Assembly (NCBI GenBank): GCA_020161435.1
Contig: JAIUNV010000003.1
Location: 186,001 to 250,000 of the forward strand
Reading direction: 5' to 3'
DNA: 64,000 nucleotides
From: Bacteroidota bacterium
Lineage (GTDB): Bacteria > Bacteroidota > Bacteroidia > Chitinophagales > Chitinophagaceae
The notes below the pieces were generated by a model. That model had not been told where the DNA came from, made no database searches, and saw only the letters and a program-made list of their open reading frames with translations. Shown here piece by piece: positions 57,038 through 64,000 of this stretch. Made by a program: the position numbers and the translations under genes. Each line of letters opens with the position of its first letter. The first letter of the stretch is position 1.

Positions 57038-59353
57038 CTATTGTACCCTCACTTCACCACCTGTCTGCACCTCAATCTTATTGAAAGCACCGTTGAATTG
57101 AATTTGTTTACCGCTGCCAGTGCTACAGCCCAGCGTAAGGCGGCCACCACTTTTTACCTCAATAATACTGCTGTTGTTCAACTGCAAATTTCCGCATACA
57201 CTAATGCCCGTTATAAAAATGGGGCTGAAGGGCTTGCTAATACTCACATCGCTATTGCAGGAGGGCAGGGTACCACCCGACCAGTTAGCAGCGTCACTCC
57301 AATTGTTGGTACCGGCATTTCCCGTCCATGTTTTTAGAAAATTGCCGGCAGTAAGTGCTGGCGCAAAATAGCCGAGTGTGTTGTAGTTGCCAGCTGTGGT
57401 TCTTACAATTTCGCCAATAGCACCCAACGGGCTTACAAAGCTGCCCAGCGTGTTGCCAACATTGTTATATGTACCAGCCAAAGTAGCCGACCTGCTGATA
57501 CGTCGCTGTGCTTCTGAGCCAGCTGCAAATCCTTCTGCAGTGGAGGCCTGCACATCAACCGAATCTACACTGGTGAGGGTACCACTAACCAGCCGGGCAT
57601 ACCAGCGGTGTGTTTCGCCCAGGGCAGTGAGGCCAGCACCCAATGTACCTCCTGCGGCAGGCACACACTCTACTGCCACCCGTGCATTGATAGCCGTAAT
57701 GCCCCGTAGGGAGAAGATGCGCCTGCTGCCGCCACTACCCACGGGAAACATCCTTTCGGCAATACTGGTGCCATTGATGGTAAATACCACGGCACCCTGT
57801 ATATGGCCCTGATTGGCAATTGAGCTGCCTGTTGCACCACCATAAGTATTATTGGTACAAACAATGGCCTTCCCCGGAGCCACTTTTACAATACCAAATA
57901 AAAAAAGTGTATTGGCGTTGTTATCAGTTACAAACAATGAATCATTTACTTCTACTACCGAACGGGCAGAGCCTACCGTAAGTCGACTGATAGTTCGATT
58001 GGCAGGTAACTCATTGGCGGCACCCATTACATAGGTGGTATCATAACCGGCACCAGCTATTTGTACATAACGCAATTCCAAATTGTTATTTGGGTCGGCC
58101 GGAGGAAAAGCACTCAGGCGACCTGTTTGTATGCTGAAAATAATGGGTGGTGCCGAAGACGATGCAGCAGCATGATTGAGCATGATATTGTTGTTATGGG
58201 TAAAAGTGCCCCGCACCAAATTGATACGGCTGTACACGGAAATAGTCCCGGGTGAACCAGGAATGCTTACCCCCTGTGGATTATTGACCTCGATAGCAGC
58301 CAGTCTGCCATTGGTAAACTGACTGGGGCTGACGAAATTGAACGTTTGCGCAGCGGTACCAGCTGCATTGGCAAAATTGAGCGTAGCTGCCTGCAGATTG
58401 GCACTGGCGCCAGATTGTAGCGTAAAATTACCCTGTAGCACAATATTGGAGTTGGGTGCCGATAATGTAGCTCCGTTATTTACCAGCAAAGAACCACTCA
58501 ATTCAATACCGGTTGAAGCGTTGAGGGTAGCATTTTGCGCCAATGTGAGCTGGCCGGCAAGTGCACCAGACCCCGATAAGGTAACAGTTGTACCCTGTGC
58601 AATCGTCACTTGGTCAGCCGGGCCAGGTATGTAGCCGCCGCTCCAGTTGGCCGGATCGGCCCACTTCCCAGTAGAATTTACATTGGTTACGCTGGCACCA
58701 CCAGCTCGGGCCGTTAAAGCCACGCTGTCTATTTGCATACCAAACGGATTGGATGTAGCCACACTGGCGGGTATGGAACTGGTAAACGCCAGGCGAATGG
58801 TTTGTCCGGCCAACGATGGGCTCAGTTGCACCACCACCCGCTGCCAATTTTGCATGACGCTGGAAATGGCGACGGCAGCAGTAGTAACACCAGAGGGCAA
58901 GGCACCGGCAGTAAATGTGCCGGCGGTAAAGCTACTGGCCAGATAAACCCGCAGCGGCGGGTTAGCCGATGGATTGGCCACAGCGTAGTTACTGCGGTAC
59001 TTAAAAGCCAACACGATATTACCCGCATTTACGGGCAGCGTTACATCTCGGAAAAAATGGCTGATACTGGCTGTGCCGGCAGCCACGTTTAACGCCACTG
59101 CGGGGTTTGCATTTTGATAATTACTGGTCATGAAAGCAGCACGGGTACCGGTAGCATCGGCTACTCCTGTATGGGCAGCCCAGCCATGCACCTGGCCTGA
59201 ATTGATAGCCGTCCAACCATTGGCAGCCAGGCCCCCAGGTGCTTCAAAGCCTCCTTCGGCCAAAGGGTTGATAAGTGTTGTTAGCTGCCCATGTGCGGCC
59301 GTGTGGCCAGCCAGCAACCAACCTATGCAAAGAGTAGTGACAAGTAAACGCAT
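57038..59353 (-). CDS. Large secreted beta-repeat protein
   Basis: A 771-residue protein with a signal peptide (MRLLVTTLCIGWLLAGHTAAHGQ). An N-terminal carbohydrate-binding-like beta-sandwich (about 30-220) is followed by a Thr/Asn/Ser-rich region. Two WADPANWSGGYIPGPADQVTI-type units (about residues 230-270, and a second KTWTGNAGTNNWSDAANWSGGTLPSCNSDVSI near 690) precede beta-helix-like strands such as LNASTGIELSGSLLVNNGATLSAPNSNIVLQG. The 'NWSgG..P...d.v.I' unit is a recurring module in Bacteroidota surface proteins. There is no T9SS sorting domain at the C-terminus. ATG 59353 is used. Function is unknown; surface adhesion or a structural role is inferred. Confidence 0.7.
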   Translation of the reverse strand: MRLLVTTLCIGWLLAGHTAAHGQLTTLINPLAEGGFEAPGGLAANGWTAINSGQVHGWAAHTGVADATGTRAAFMTSNYQNANPAVALNVAAGTASISHFFRDVTLPVNAGNIVLAFKYRSNYAVANPSANPPLRVYLASSFTAGTFTAGALPSGVTTAAVAISSVMQNWQRVVVQLSPSLAGQTIRLAFTSSIPASVATSNPFGMQIDSVALTARAGGASVTNVNSTGKWADPANWSGGYIPGPADQVTIAQGTTVTLSGSGALAGQLTLAQNATLNASTGIELSGSLLVNNGATLSAPNSNIVLQGNFTLQSGASANLQAATLNFANAAGTAAQTFNFVSPSQFTNGRLAAIEVNNPQGVSIPGSPGTISVYSRINLVRGTFTHNNNIMLNHAAASSSAPPIIFSIQTGRLSAFPPADPNNNLELRYVQIAGAGYDTTYVMGAANELPANRTISRLTVGSARSVVEVNDSLFVTDNNANTLFLFGIVKVAPGKAIVCTNNTYGGATGSSIANQGHIQGAVVFTINGTSIAERMFPVGSGGSRRIFSLRGITAINARVAVECVPAAGGTLGAGLTALGETHRWYARLVSGTLTSVDSVDVQASTAEGFAAGSEAQRRISRSATLAGTYNNVGNTLGSFVSPLGAIGEIVRTTAGNYNTLGYFAPALTAGNFLKTWTGNAGTNNWSDAANWSGGTLPSCNSDVSISKPFSPIFITGISVCGNLQLNNSSIIEVKSGGRLTLGCSTGSGKQIQFNGAFNKIEVQTGGEVRVQ

Positions 59354-59517
59354 TTGAGTCTGTGTTTTACATTGGAGCAATTTAGCCTTCAAACTGCGAA
59401 GGCATTATGCCCAATTTACCAATAAGGCCAATGACTGTACCAACTGCGTACCGGGCTTCAAGAAACCCGGAACTCAAAGCCTTGGTTGGTTATTTCTCCC
59501 GTACTTTGCCCGTGCAC

Positions 59518-60447
59518 ATGAAAGCCACCGTATACCGCAGTACCGGCAGCTGGTACGATGTAAAAGATGAAGCAGGCCAGCTTTGGAAGGCCCGCATCAA
59601 AGGCGTGTTTAAAATAGAAGGGCTGAGCAGCACCAACCCTATTGCGGTGGGCGATGTGGTAAGCATGGAAATAGAAAATGAAGACAACCATATTGCTACC
59701 ATTGCTGGCATTCACGACCGGCACAATTACATCAGCCGACAAAGCCCCAGCCACCGCCGCCAGCACCATATAGTAGCCAGCAATCTCGATCAGGTATTGC
59801 TGGTAGCCACCATTAAAGACCCACGTACGTCCAATGGTTTTATGGACCGTTTTTTGGTGGCCGCCGAAGCCTATCATGTACCAGCCATTTTGCTCATCAA
59901 CAAGCAAGATGCCTGGAAGGAAAAAGACAAAGCGAAGTTTGAAGAATGGGAAGATATCTATAGCCAGATTGGCTACCAGATAATGGCCGTGAGTGTGCAG
60001 CAAGGTACGGGCATGGATGGGCTGCATGCACTCTTAAAAAATAAAACTACGCTGGTGAGTGGCCACAGTGGTGTGGGCAAAAGCAGCTTGCTCAATGCCC
60101 TCATTCCCGGCTTTACCCTGCGCACCAAAGAAGTGAGTGGCTGGAGCGGCAAGGGCATGCACACCACTACGTTTGCCGAAATGTTTGACCTGCCCGATGG
60201 CGGCCGTATTATTGATACGCCTGGCATTCGGGAGTTTGGTATTGTAGACATTGAGCGGGAAGAACTGAGTCATTATTTTCCGGAAATGCGGGCCGTGTTG
60301 CAGGAGTGTCAGTTTAATAATTGCCTGCATGTAAATGAGCCTGGCTGTGCGGTAAAACAAGCCGTGAGTGATGGCAGTATTTCGCCCGACAGGTTTGCTT
60401 CTTACCTGAGCATATTCGATACCATTAAAGAAAATGAATGGGAGTAA
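59518..60447 (+). CDS. rsgA: Ribosome small-subunit GTPase RsgA
   Basis: RsgA (YjeQ) is a circularly permuted GTPase that checks 30S maturation. The 309-residue protein begins MKATVYRSTGSWYDV (OB fold, 1-75). The G motifs appear in permuted order: G4 INKQDAW (about 123-129), G1 GHSGVGKSSLLNALI (about 184-198), G3 IDTPGIREFG (about 236-245), and a zinc knuckle CQFNNCLHVNEPGCAV. The longer frame to 59407 has no homology, so ATG 59518 is used; a TACTTTG box lies just upstream at 59502-59508. It is divergent from the secreted protein gene. Confidence 0.95.
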   Translation: MKATVYRSTGSWYDVKDEAGQLWKARIKGVFKIEGLSSTNPIAVGDVVSMEIENEDNHIATIAGIHDRHNYISRQSPSHRRQHHIVASNLDQVLLVATIKDPRTSNGFMDRFLVAAEAYHVPAILLINKQDAWKEKDKAKFEEWEDIYSQIGYQIMAVSVQQGTGMDGLHALLKNKTTLVSGHSGVGKSSLLNALIPGFTLRTKEVSGWSGKGMHTTTFAEMFDLPDGGRIIDTPGIREFGIVDIEREELSHYFPEMRAVLQECQFNNCLHVNEPGCAVKQAVSDGSISPDRFASYLSIFDTIKENEWE

Positions 60448-60464
60448 GCATGCTCCAACAATCA

Positions 60465-60689
60465 TCAATCTTCCGGTTCTTCGGGGCCGTGTTGATATTC
60501 CAAAATGTCGCCGGGCTGGCAGTGGAGCACCCGGCAAATGGCCGCCAACGTTGAAAACCGAATGGCTTTGGCTTTGCCGGTTTTTAAAATGGATAGGTTC
60601 GACAGTGTAAGGTCTACTTTTTCAGACAGCTCATTCAACGACATTTTTCGCTTGGCCATCATCACATCTAAGTTTACTATTATGGGCAT
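60465..60689 (-). CDS. XRE/Cro-CI family HTH regulator (YozG-like)
   Basis: A 74-residue one-domain DNA-binding protein. MPIIVNLDVMMAKRKMSLNELSEKVDLTLSNLSILKTGKAKAIRFSTLAAICRVLHCQPGDILEY is a classic small XRE domain, with the recognition helix around LTLSNLSILKTG. These short regulators are regularly paired with DUF2975 membrane proteins, as here (3-nt gap, same strand). The inverted repeat over the upstream promoter (61273-61301) is a candidate binding site, which would make the pair autoregulated; this is inference. Confidence 0.88.
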   Translation of the reverse strand: MPIIVNLDVMMAKRKMSLNELSEKVDLTLSNLSILKTGKAKAIRFSTLAAICRVLHCQPGDILEYQHGPEEPED

Positions 60690-60692
60690 GGC

Positions 60693-61250
60693 TTATACGG
60701 TTAAGTCGTTTTCAAGTTGCATGTCAATTCCTTTTTTCATAATGCGGGCCACTACAAGCAGAATAACCCCCATAAACAACCACACATCGGCACCGGCTAT
60801 GTGCAGCTGCTGCAAGCTCAGCACCGGCACACCCTGGCTTTCGATATTGGCCTGCACTTTGCTGCCCCATGAGCAAAAGAACCCAATGCCCAATGCGAGG
60901 TAAGCAATTAACGCAATGGAACGGCCAGCATGCGCCTGAAATGGTCTGTCGAGGTTCCAGTTTTTATTGTGCAAAATGGTGAGTATGATGTAAAACATGA
61001 TGGCCTTAAGCACCGATGCAATAGCGATGGTGGCCGTAAGTGTAACATACATTCCCTGATGATGGCGGTACACGGCTGATAAATCGAGCCCCGACCAATA
61101 GGTATAACCCAGCGGTGGTTCGTAAAAAATGGTAATAATGGTGTTGACAATGAAGCCGGCGGCTTCAATACTTACGCCCACAAATATGAGCCACGAAATG
61201 GCCAACAGGACCATCTTCACATAATCGGTTTGTTTTTTCATGCGTTTCAT
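60693..61250 (-). CDS. DUF2975 membrane protein
   Basis: A 185-residue inner membrane protein with four helices: about 12-35, 50-73 (VTLTATIAIASVLKAIMFYIIL lies in the second), 105-125 and 150-172. The loop sequence NLDRPFQAHAGRSIALIAYLALG and the C-terminal LFMGVILLVVARIMKKGIDMQLENDLTV match the DUF2975 pattern, including the conserved L-x-x-E-N-D-L-T tail. The family is encoded beside YozG-like HTH regulators; no function is known. ATG 61250 is used, with MKKQTDYVK (61241) possible. The promoter just upstream carries a perfect inverted repeat. Confidence 0.85.
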   Translation of the reverse strand: MKRMKKQTDYVKMVLLAISWLIFVGVSIEAAGFIVNTIITIFYEPPLGYTYWSGLDLSAVYRHHQGMYVTLTATIAIASVLKAIMFYIILTILHNKNWNLDRPFQAHAGRSIALIAYLALGIGFFCSWGSKVQANIESQGVPVLSLQQLHIAGADVWLFMGVILLVVARIMKKGIDMQLENDLTV

Positions 61251-61263
61251 TTTTATGCTGACG

Positions 61264-61301
61264 CAAAACTATAAATATTTATTGAATAACAATAAATATT
61301 T
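61264..61301 (-). promoter_or_regulatory. Promoter with overlapping 12-bp inverted-repeat operator
   Basis: On the minus strand TAGTTTTG (61271-61264) is an exact -7 box. The TTG at 61292-61290 lies 18 nt upstream as the -33 element. A perfect inverted repeat (aaatatttattg, 61273-61284; caataaatattt, 61290-61301) spans the spacer and -33. A regulator bound there would block RNA polymerase. Confidence 0.7.
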
Positions 61302-61501
61302 TCCTTTTACTGAAAAAATACTGCAAACCATGCACTAAGCTTGCCAGGTAACAAATTGGTTGGAACCAATGGCTGAAAAATTGGCGCTGCTGTAATTGAG
61401 TGTTGGGTTGCAGCAAACAGAAACAGGTTTGCCTGCCCGGTGCCAATTGCCCCATGTGGCAAACAGCCTTATCTTTCGGCACGAAACATTCATTTTTTCT
61501 T

Positions 61502-62269
61502 ATGGCATTGCTCGAATGGCAAACAGGCGTCATCACCCGCATTATTGATGAAACCCACAATACGAAACGCTATTTTTTTGAATTGCCGGAGCAAACAGAC
61601 TTTGTGTTTGAACCGGGGCAGTTTGTAACCCTCGATTTGCCCATACACGAACAAAAAAACAAACGGTGGCGCAGCTACAGCATTGCCTCGGCACCCAATG
61701 GCAGCAATACGTTTGAGCTCATCATTGTGCTGAACCATGCCGGCGCTGGCACTACCTGGTTGTGGCAACATGCAGAAGTGGGCACCAGCCTGCCACTGCG
61801 TGGGCCGCAGGGTAAGTTTACCATGCCTGCCGACCTTTCCGAAGATTTGTACCTGATATGCACCGGCACAGGCATTGCTCCTTTTAGAAGCATGGTGCAA
61901 TACATACATCAGCACCAAAAAGCCCATCAAAATATTTACCTGTTGTTCGGCTGCCGCAAGTTCAACGATACACTGTATGGTACCGAGCTGCGCCAATTGC
62001 AGGATGACATGCCCGGCTTTACATTTATACCTACCTACAGCCGCGAACTGCCCGACAATGCTTTGCTGCAACGTACCGGCTATGTGCACCAGGTGTATGA
62101 AGAGCTGATAAAACAACGCACCATATTACACCAGCAAAATGGCGGCACAGGACTTAGCCCGGCCAAGTTTATGCTGTGCGGTTGGAAGAGTATGATAGAT
62201 GAAGCCCGCCAACGGTTGGCGGCCATTGGCTACGATAAAAAAGACATTCATTTTGAACTGTACGGATAA
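61502..62269 (+). CDS. Ferredoxin-NADP reductase family flavoprotein
   Basis: A 255-residue FAD/NAD(P)-dependent oxidoreductase. The FAD domain shows RSYSIASAPNG (about 57-67), matching the RxYS motif, and GPQGKFTMP. The NAD(P) domain shows LICTGTGIAPFRSMVQ (about 118-133), LFGCRKFNDTLYGTELRQL and the C-terminal MLCGWKSMIDEARQRLAAIGYDKKDIHFELYG. It is related to ferredoxin/flavodoxin-NADP reductases; the electron partner is not known. The frame opens at 61400, but ATG 61502 begins the conserved domain. A small membrane protein gene follows 6 nt later. Confidence 0.88.
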   Translation: MALLEWQTGVITRIIDETHNTKRYFFELPEQTDFVFEPGQFVTLDLPIHEQKNKRWRSYSIASAPNGSNTFELIIVLNHAGAGTTWLWQHAEVGTSLPLRGPQGKFTMPADLSEDLYLICTGTGIAPFRSMVQYIHQHQKAHQNIYLLFGCRKFNDTLYGTELRQLQDDMPGFTFIPTYSRELPDNALLQRTGYVHQVYEELIKQRTILHQQNGGTGLSPAKFMLCGWKSMIDEARQRLAAIGYDKKDIHFELYG

Positions 62270-62275
62270 GCAACC

Positions 62276-62644
62276 ATGAACGCCAACCAGCTGATAAAGT
62301 CTCTGCTATATGGCTTTGCGGCCCTGCTTACACTGGGCTTTGCATTGGTTTTGTTTGATGAGCACCTGCCCATGGCTACTGTGTTTTGCGTATTGGCTGT
62401 GTGCATGATGTTTGCAGCATGGCGACATCCGTTTTTTTGGAGGCATTTGCCATTGCGCACCAGTGTATTGCTGCTACTACATGCAGCTGTGCTGGCAGCA
62501 ATAGCCTGGCAGTTGTACAAGCAAGGCTACCACAAAGCCACATTTGTGTACGAAGGCATCAGCATTTTTTATTTCAGCCTGGCAGCATTTATTTTTTTGC
62601 TGCGCAAAAAACGAACGGTCTTTTTTGCAGAAGAAGACAACTGA
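62276..62644 (+). CDS. Four-helix membrane protein of unknown function
   Basis: A 122-residue protein with four predicted membrane helices (about 10-28, 31-50, 60-81 and 94-110) and short basic loops (WRHPFFWRH, RKKRT). No family is recognised. It begins 6 nt after the ferredoxin-NADP reductase gene, so the two probably share a transcript, and it is followed by a clear terminator. A role in membrane anchoring or regulation of the reductase is only a guess from proximity. Confidence 0.6.
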   Translation: MNANQLIKSLLYGFAALLTLGFALVLFDEHLPMATVFCVLAVCMMFAAWRHPFFWRHLPLRTSVLLLLHAAVLAAIAWQLYKQGYHKATFVYEGISIFYFSLAAFIFLLRKKRTVFFAEEDN

Positions 62645-62648
62645 TACC

Positions 62649-62672
62649 AACCGCCCATGTGGCGGTTTTTTT
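62649..62672 (+). terminator. Terminator after the FNR / membrane protein pair
   Basis: A 7-bp perfect stem (aaccgcc / ggcggtt) with a catgt loop is followed by a run of seven T residues in total with the stem end. Confidence 0.85.
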
Positions 62673-62811
62673 ATGCGAATACTGAAGCAGGTAGTGCATT
62701 CGAAAAAAACATTTGGCTATCCCCCGTTCCTGATATAAATTTTCAGTGCAACTGATATTCGTCAGTATACTGCCGATTGCTACACAATTACATTCGCTAA
62801 AATCAATTTCC

Positions 62812-63162
62812 ATGGGTGCCGGATCGTTAATTGCCCTTGCCATTGCTGCCATTGCCTTTGCATCCATTGCTCTAATGGTAGCCAAACTGGTAACAAAAGC
62901 CACCAAAAACAAACAGAAGGGCGAAGCCTACGAATGTGGTATCCCCAGCCAGGGGCCCAACCTGATTCAATTCAATGTAGGCTACTATTTGTTTGCGTTG
63001 GTCTTCCTCATTTTTGATGTAGAGTTGGTGTTTTTATACCCTTGGGCAGTAGTGGTAAAAAGTGTAGGATGGATAGCCCTTGTGGAAATCGTCGTTTTCT
63101 TTTTCATCTTGTTTTTAGGATTGCTGTACGCCCACAAAAAAGGTGCCTTGCAGTGGAAATAA
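62812..63162 (+). CDS. nuoA: NADH-quinone oxidoreductase subunit A
   Basis: NuoA is a small membrane subunit of respiratory complex I. The 116-residue protein has three helices: about 4-24, 58-78 and 86-106. The conserved [43 protein letters not shown] (about 41-83) contains the loop Cys and acidic residues of the quinone-channel region. The frame opens at GTG 62746, but ATG 62812 (MGAGSLIAL) gives the usual length. It heads the complex I genes, with nuoB 64 nt downstream. Confidence 0.95.
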   Translation: MGAGSLIALAIAAIAFASIALMVAKLVTKATKNKQKGEAYECGIPSQGPNLIQFNVGYYLFALVFLIFDVELVFLYPWAVVVKSVGWIALVEIVVFFFILFLGLLYAHKKGALQWK

Positions 63163-63226
63163 CGATGCGCCCAAAGATGTTGATGGCAACCCTTGCTACT
63201 ACATCATCATTTGTAAAAAAGGAACT

Positions 63227-63841
63227 ATGAGTGAAGTGCCCAACAACGAAAACATTGCTGCCAACGCCGACACCGGCGCCCAGCCTGAGGCCCGCAAAAG
63301 CATTGCCGAACTGGCGGGCCCCATTCCTTTTCCTGGTACGGTACACGAAACACCCGGTGGCGGCATTTTGGTAAGTGCCATGGACGATGTCATCAACTGG
63401 GCACGTAGCAACAGTTTGTGGCCACTCACATTTGGCACCAGCTGCTGCGCTATTGAAATGATGAGTGCTTACAGCGCCAAATACGACTGGAGCAGGTTTG
63501 GCTTCGAAGTAGCCCGTGCCTCTCCACGCCAAGCCGATGTAATTATCATTGCAGGAACAATCGTAAACAAAATGGCGCCTGTACTCAAACGCCTCTACGA
63601 CCAAATGGCCGACCCTAAATATGTGGTGGCTATGGGCGCCTGCGCCACCAGCGGCGGTCCGTTTTTTTACAATACCTATAGTGTAGTAAAAGGTGCAGAT
63701 CATGTCATTCCCGTAGACGTGTACGTAGCAGGCTGCCCGCCACGCCCCGAAGCACTCATTCATGCCCTCATGACCTTGCAGGTGAAGATTAAAGCCGGCA
63801 TGACCAGAGAACAAATTCGGGATGAAATGAAAACGACGTGA
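63227..63841 (+). CDS. nuoB: NADH-quinone oxidoreductase subunit B
   Basis: NuoB holds the terminal 4Fe-4S cluster N2 that passes electrons to menaquinone. The 204-residue protein has a hydrophilic N-terminal extension (about 1-40) before the conserved core. Cluster ligands are seen in [11 protein letters not shown] (adjacent Cys near 72-73), [10 protein letters not shown] and [34 protein letters not shown] is the family core. The frame to 63143 overlaps nuoA by 20 nt, so ATG 63227 (MSEVPNNE) is preferred. nuoC begins 88 nt later. Confidence 0.95.
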   Translation: MSEVPNNENIAANADTGAQPEARKSIAELAGPIPFPGTVHETPGGGILVSAMDDVINWARSNSLWPLTFGTSCCAIEMMSAYSAKYDWSRFGFEVARASPRQADVIIIAGTIVNKMAPVLKRLYDQMADPKYVVAMGACATSGGPFFYNTYSVVKGADHVIPVDVYVAGCPPRPEALIHALMTLQVKIKAGMTREQIRDEMKTT

Positions 63842-63842
63842 C

Positions 63843-63885
63843 GGGAATGATGAATTAGGAATGATGAATTAAGAGTAGCAGCTCT
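63843..63885 (+). repeat. Tandem 'ggaatgatgaatta' spacer between nuoB and nuoC
   Basis: The word gaatgatgaatta occurs twice in a row at 63844-63870, followed by agagtagcagctct. It is low-complexity and similar in style to other intergenic spacers in this window. Confidence 0.5.
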
Positions 63886-63929
63886 CGAAAATCAAACATC
63901 AGATATCAGCGATCAAAATATACCAACGC

Positions 63930-64000
63930 ATGACACGTGAAGATTTGCAACAAGAGTTAACCGGTCGCTTCCCCGACTTTACGTTTGAAGAAGGCGGCCA
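63930..64000 (+). CDS. nuoC: NADH-quinone oxidoreductase subunit C, 3' truncated by window
   Basis: Only the first 23 codons are visible (MTREDLQQELTGRFPDFTFEE and on). Gene order (nuoA-nuoB-nuoC) and the helical acidic start are as expected for the 30-kDa complex I subunit. There is not enough sequence to show a domain, so the call rests on synteny. Confidence 0.65.
   Translation, partial: MTREDLQQELTGRFPDFTFEEGG

Noticed and set aside
61355..61370. Palindrome attggtt-gg-aaccaat as a second operator
   Set aside because: Short, not next to a recognisable promoter, and could be chance; noted only.
62746..62811. GTG-started N-terminal extension of NuoA
   Set aside because: It would add 22 residues beyond the usual family start; ATG 62812 gives the normal length.

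Overview
The window is a chromosomal segment of a Bacteroidota bacterium, most likely of the Chitinophagales/Chitinophagaceae type. This rests on type IX secretion (T9SS) C-terminal sorting domains, a GldB-like lipoprotein, a PorD/DUF4835-like protein, a TonB-dependent receptor with a carboxypeptidase-regulatory N-domain, futalosine-pathway menaquinone genes (mqnB, mqnD), a DUF1501/DUF1800 pair, and promoters of the Bacteroidota TTG / TAnnTTTG type with almost no Shine-Dalgarno sequences. The species cannot be named from the sequence alone. No tRNA, rRNA, CRISPR array, insertion sequence or integrase was found. Most of the window looks like core chromosome.

Layout. 1-4.4 kb: a Spy/CpxP-like tail, a 23S-type pseudouridine synthase, a TIP30-like oxidoreductase, a GH18 chitinase and a GluQ-type synthetase. 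4.4-10.8 kb (minus): small lipoprotein plus TonB receptor, then the DUF1501/DUF1800 pair. 10.9-19.4 kb (plus): a PorE-like TPR/propeller/OmpA protein, dprA, a DUF202 protein, guaB, mqnB, mqnD and an MFS permease. 19.4-29.3 kb (minus): a TonB C-terminal protein, photolyase, a class IV aminotransferase, a CoA-transferase (two subunits) with a DUF4296 lipoprotein, a PorD-like protein, coaBC, then bamD-rpoZ, then an OmpA/TSP3 protein with a beta-barrel partner. 29.5-32.9 kb (plus): polyprenyl synthase, recJ and a methyltransferase. 32.9-42.8 kb (mostly minus): htpG, a 567-bp repeat-rich gap, a large secreted nuclease-like T9SS cargo, icd, apaG (plus), the GldB-like lipoprotein and mgtC. 42.9-52.3 kb: nadE, then an A+T-rich islet with a small membrane protein and an AlbA_2-domain protein, a cupin, an Rnk/GreA-like protein, a phage-fibre-like secreted protein, an ankyrin gene split by an in-frame stop, a methyltransferase and a universal stress protein. 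52.5-57 kb: a short MoxR-DUF58-VWA (Bat) operon and an acetyltransferase. 57-64 kb: a large secreted repeat protein, rsgA, a DUF2975/HTH regulator pair, a ferredoxin-NADP reductase, and the start of the complex I operon (nuoA, nuoB, partial nuoC).

The genes fit an aerobic, menaquinone-using surface bacterium that secretes proteins through T9SS. MqnB/MqnD supply menaquinone, Nuo delivers electrons to it, BamD builds the outer membrane, and GldB/PorD/PorE-like proteins relate to gliding and T9SS.

The most unusual signals lie below the gene level. There are two small repeat-derived in-frame insertions inside mqnD and a perfect 12-bp inverted repeat sitting on the promoter of the DUF2975/HTH pair. 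Several families of dispersed palindromic intergenic repeats appear, two of them at both 14.2-14.7 kb and 35.1-35.4 kb. An in-frame nonsense codon interrupts an ankyrin gene, and some promoter -7 boxes lie so close to the start codon that transcripts may be leaderless. I did not find a clearly new multi-gene system; the A+T-rich AlbA_2 islet is the only candidate accessory module.
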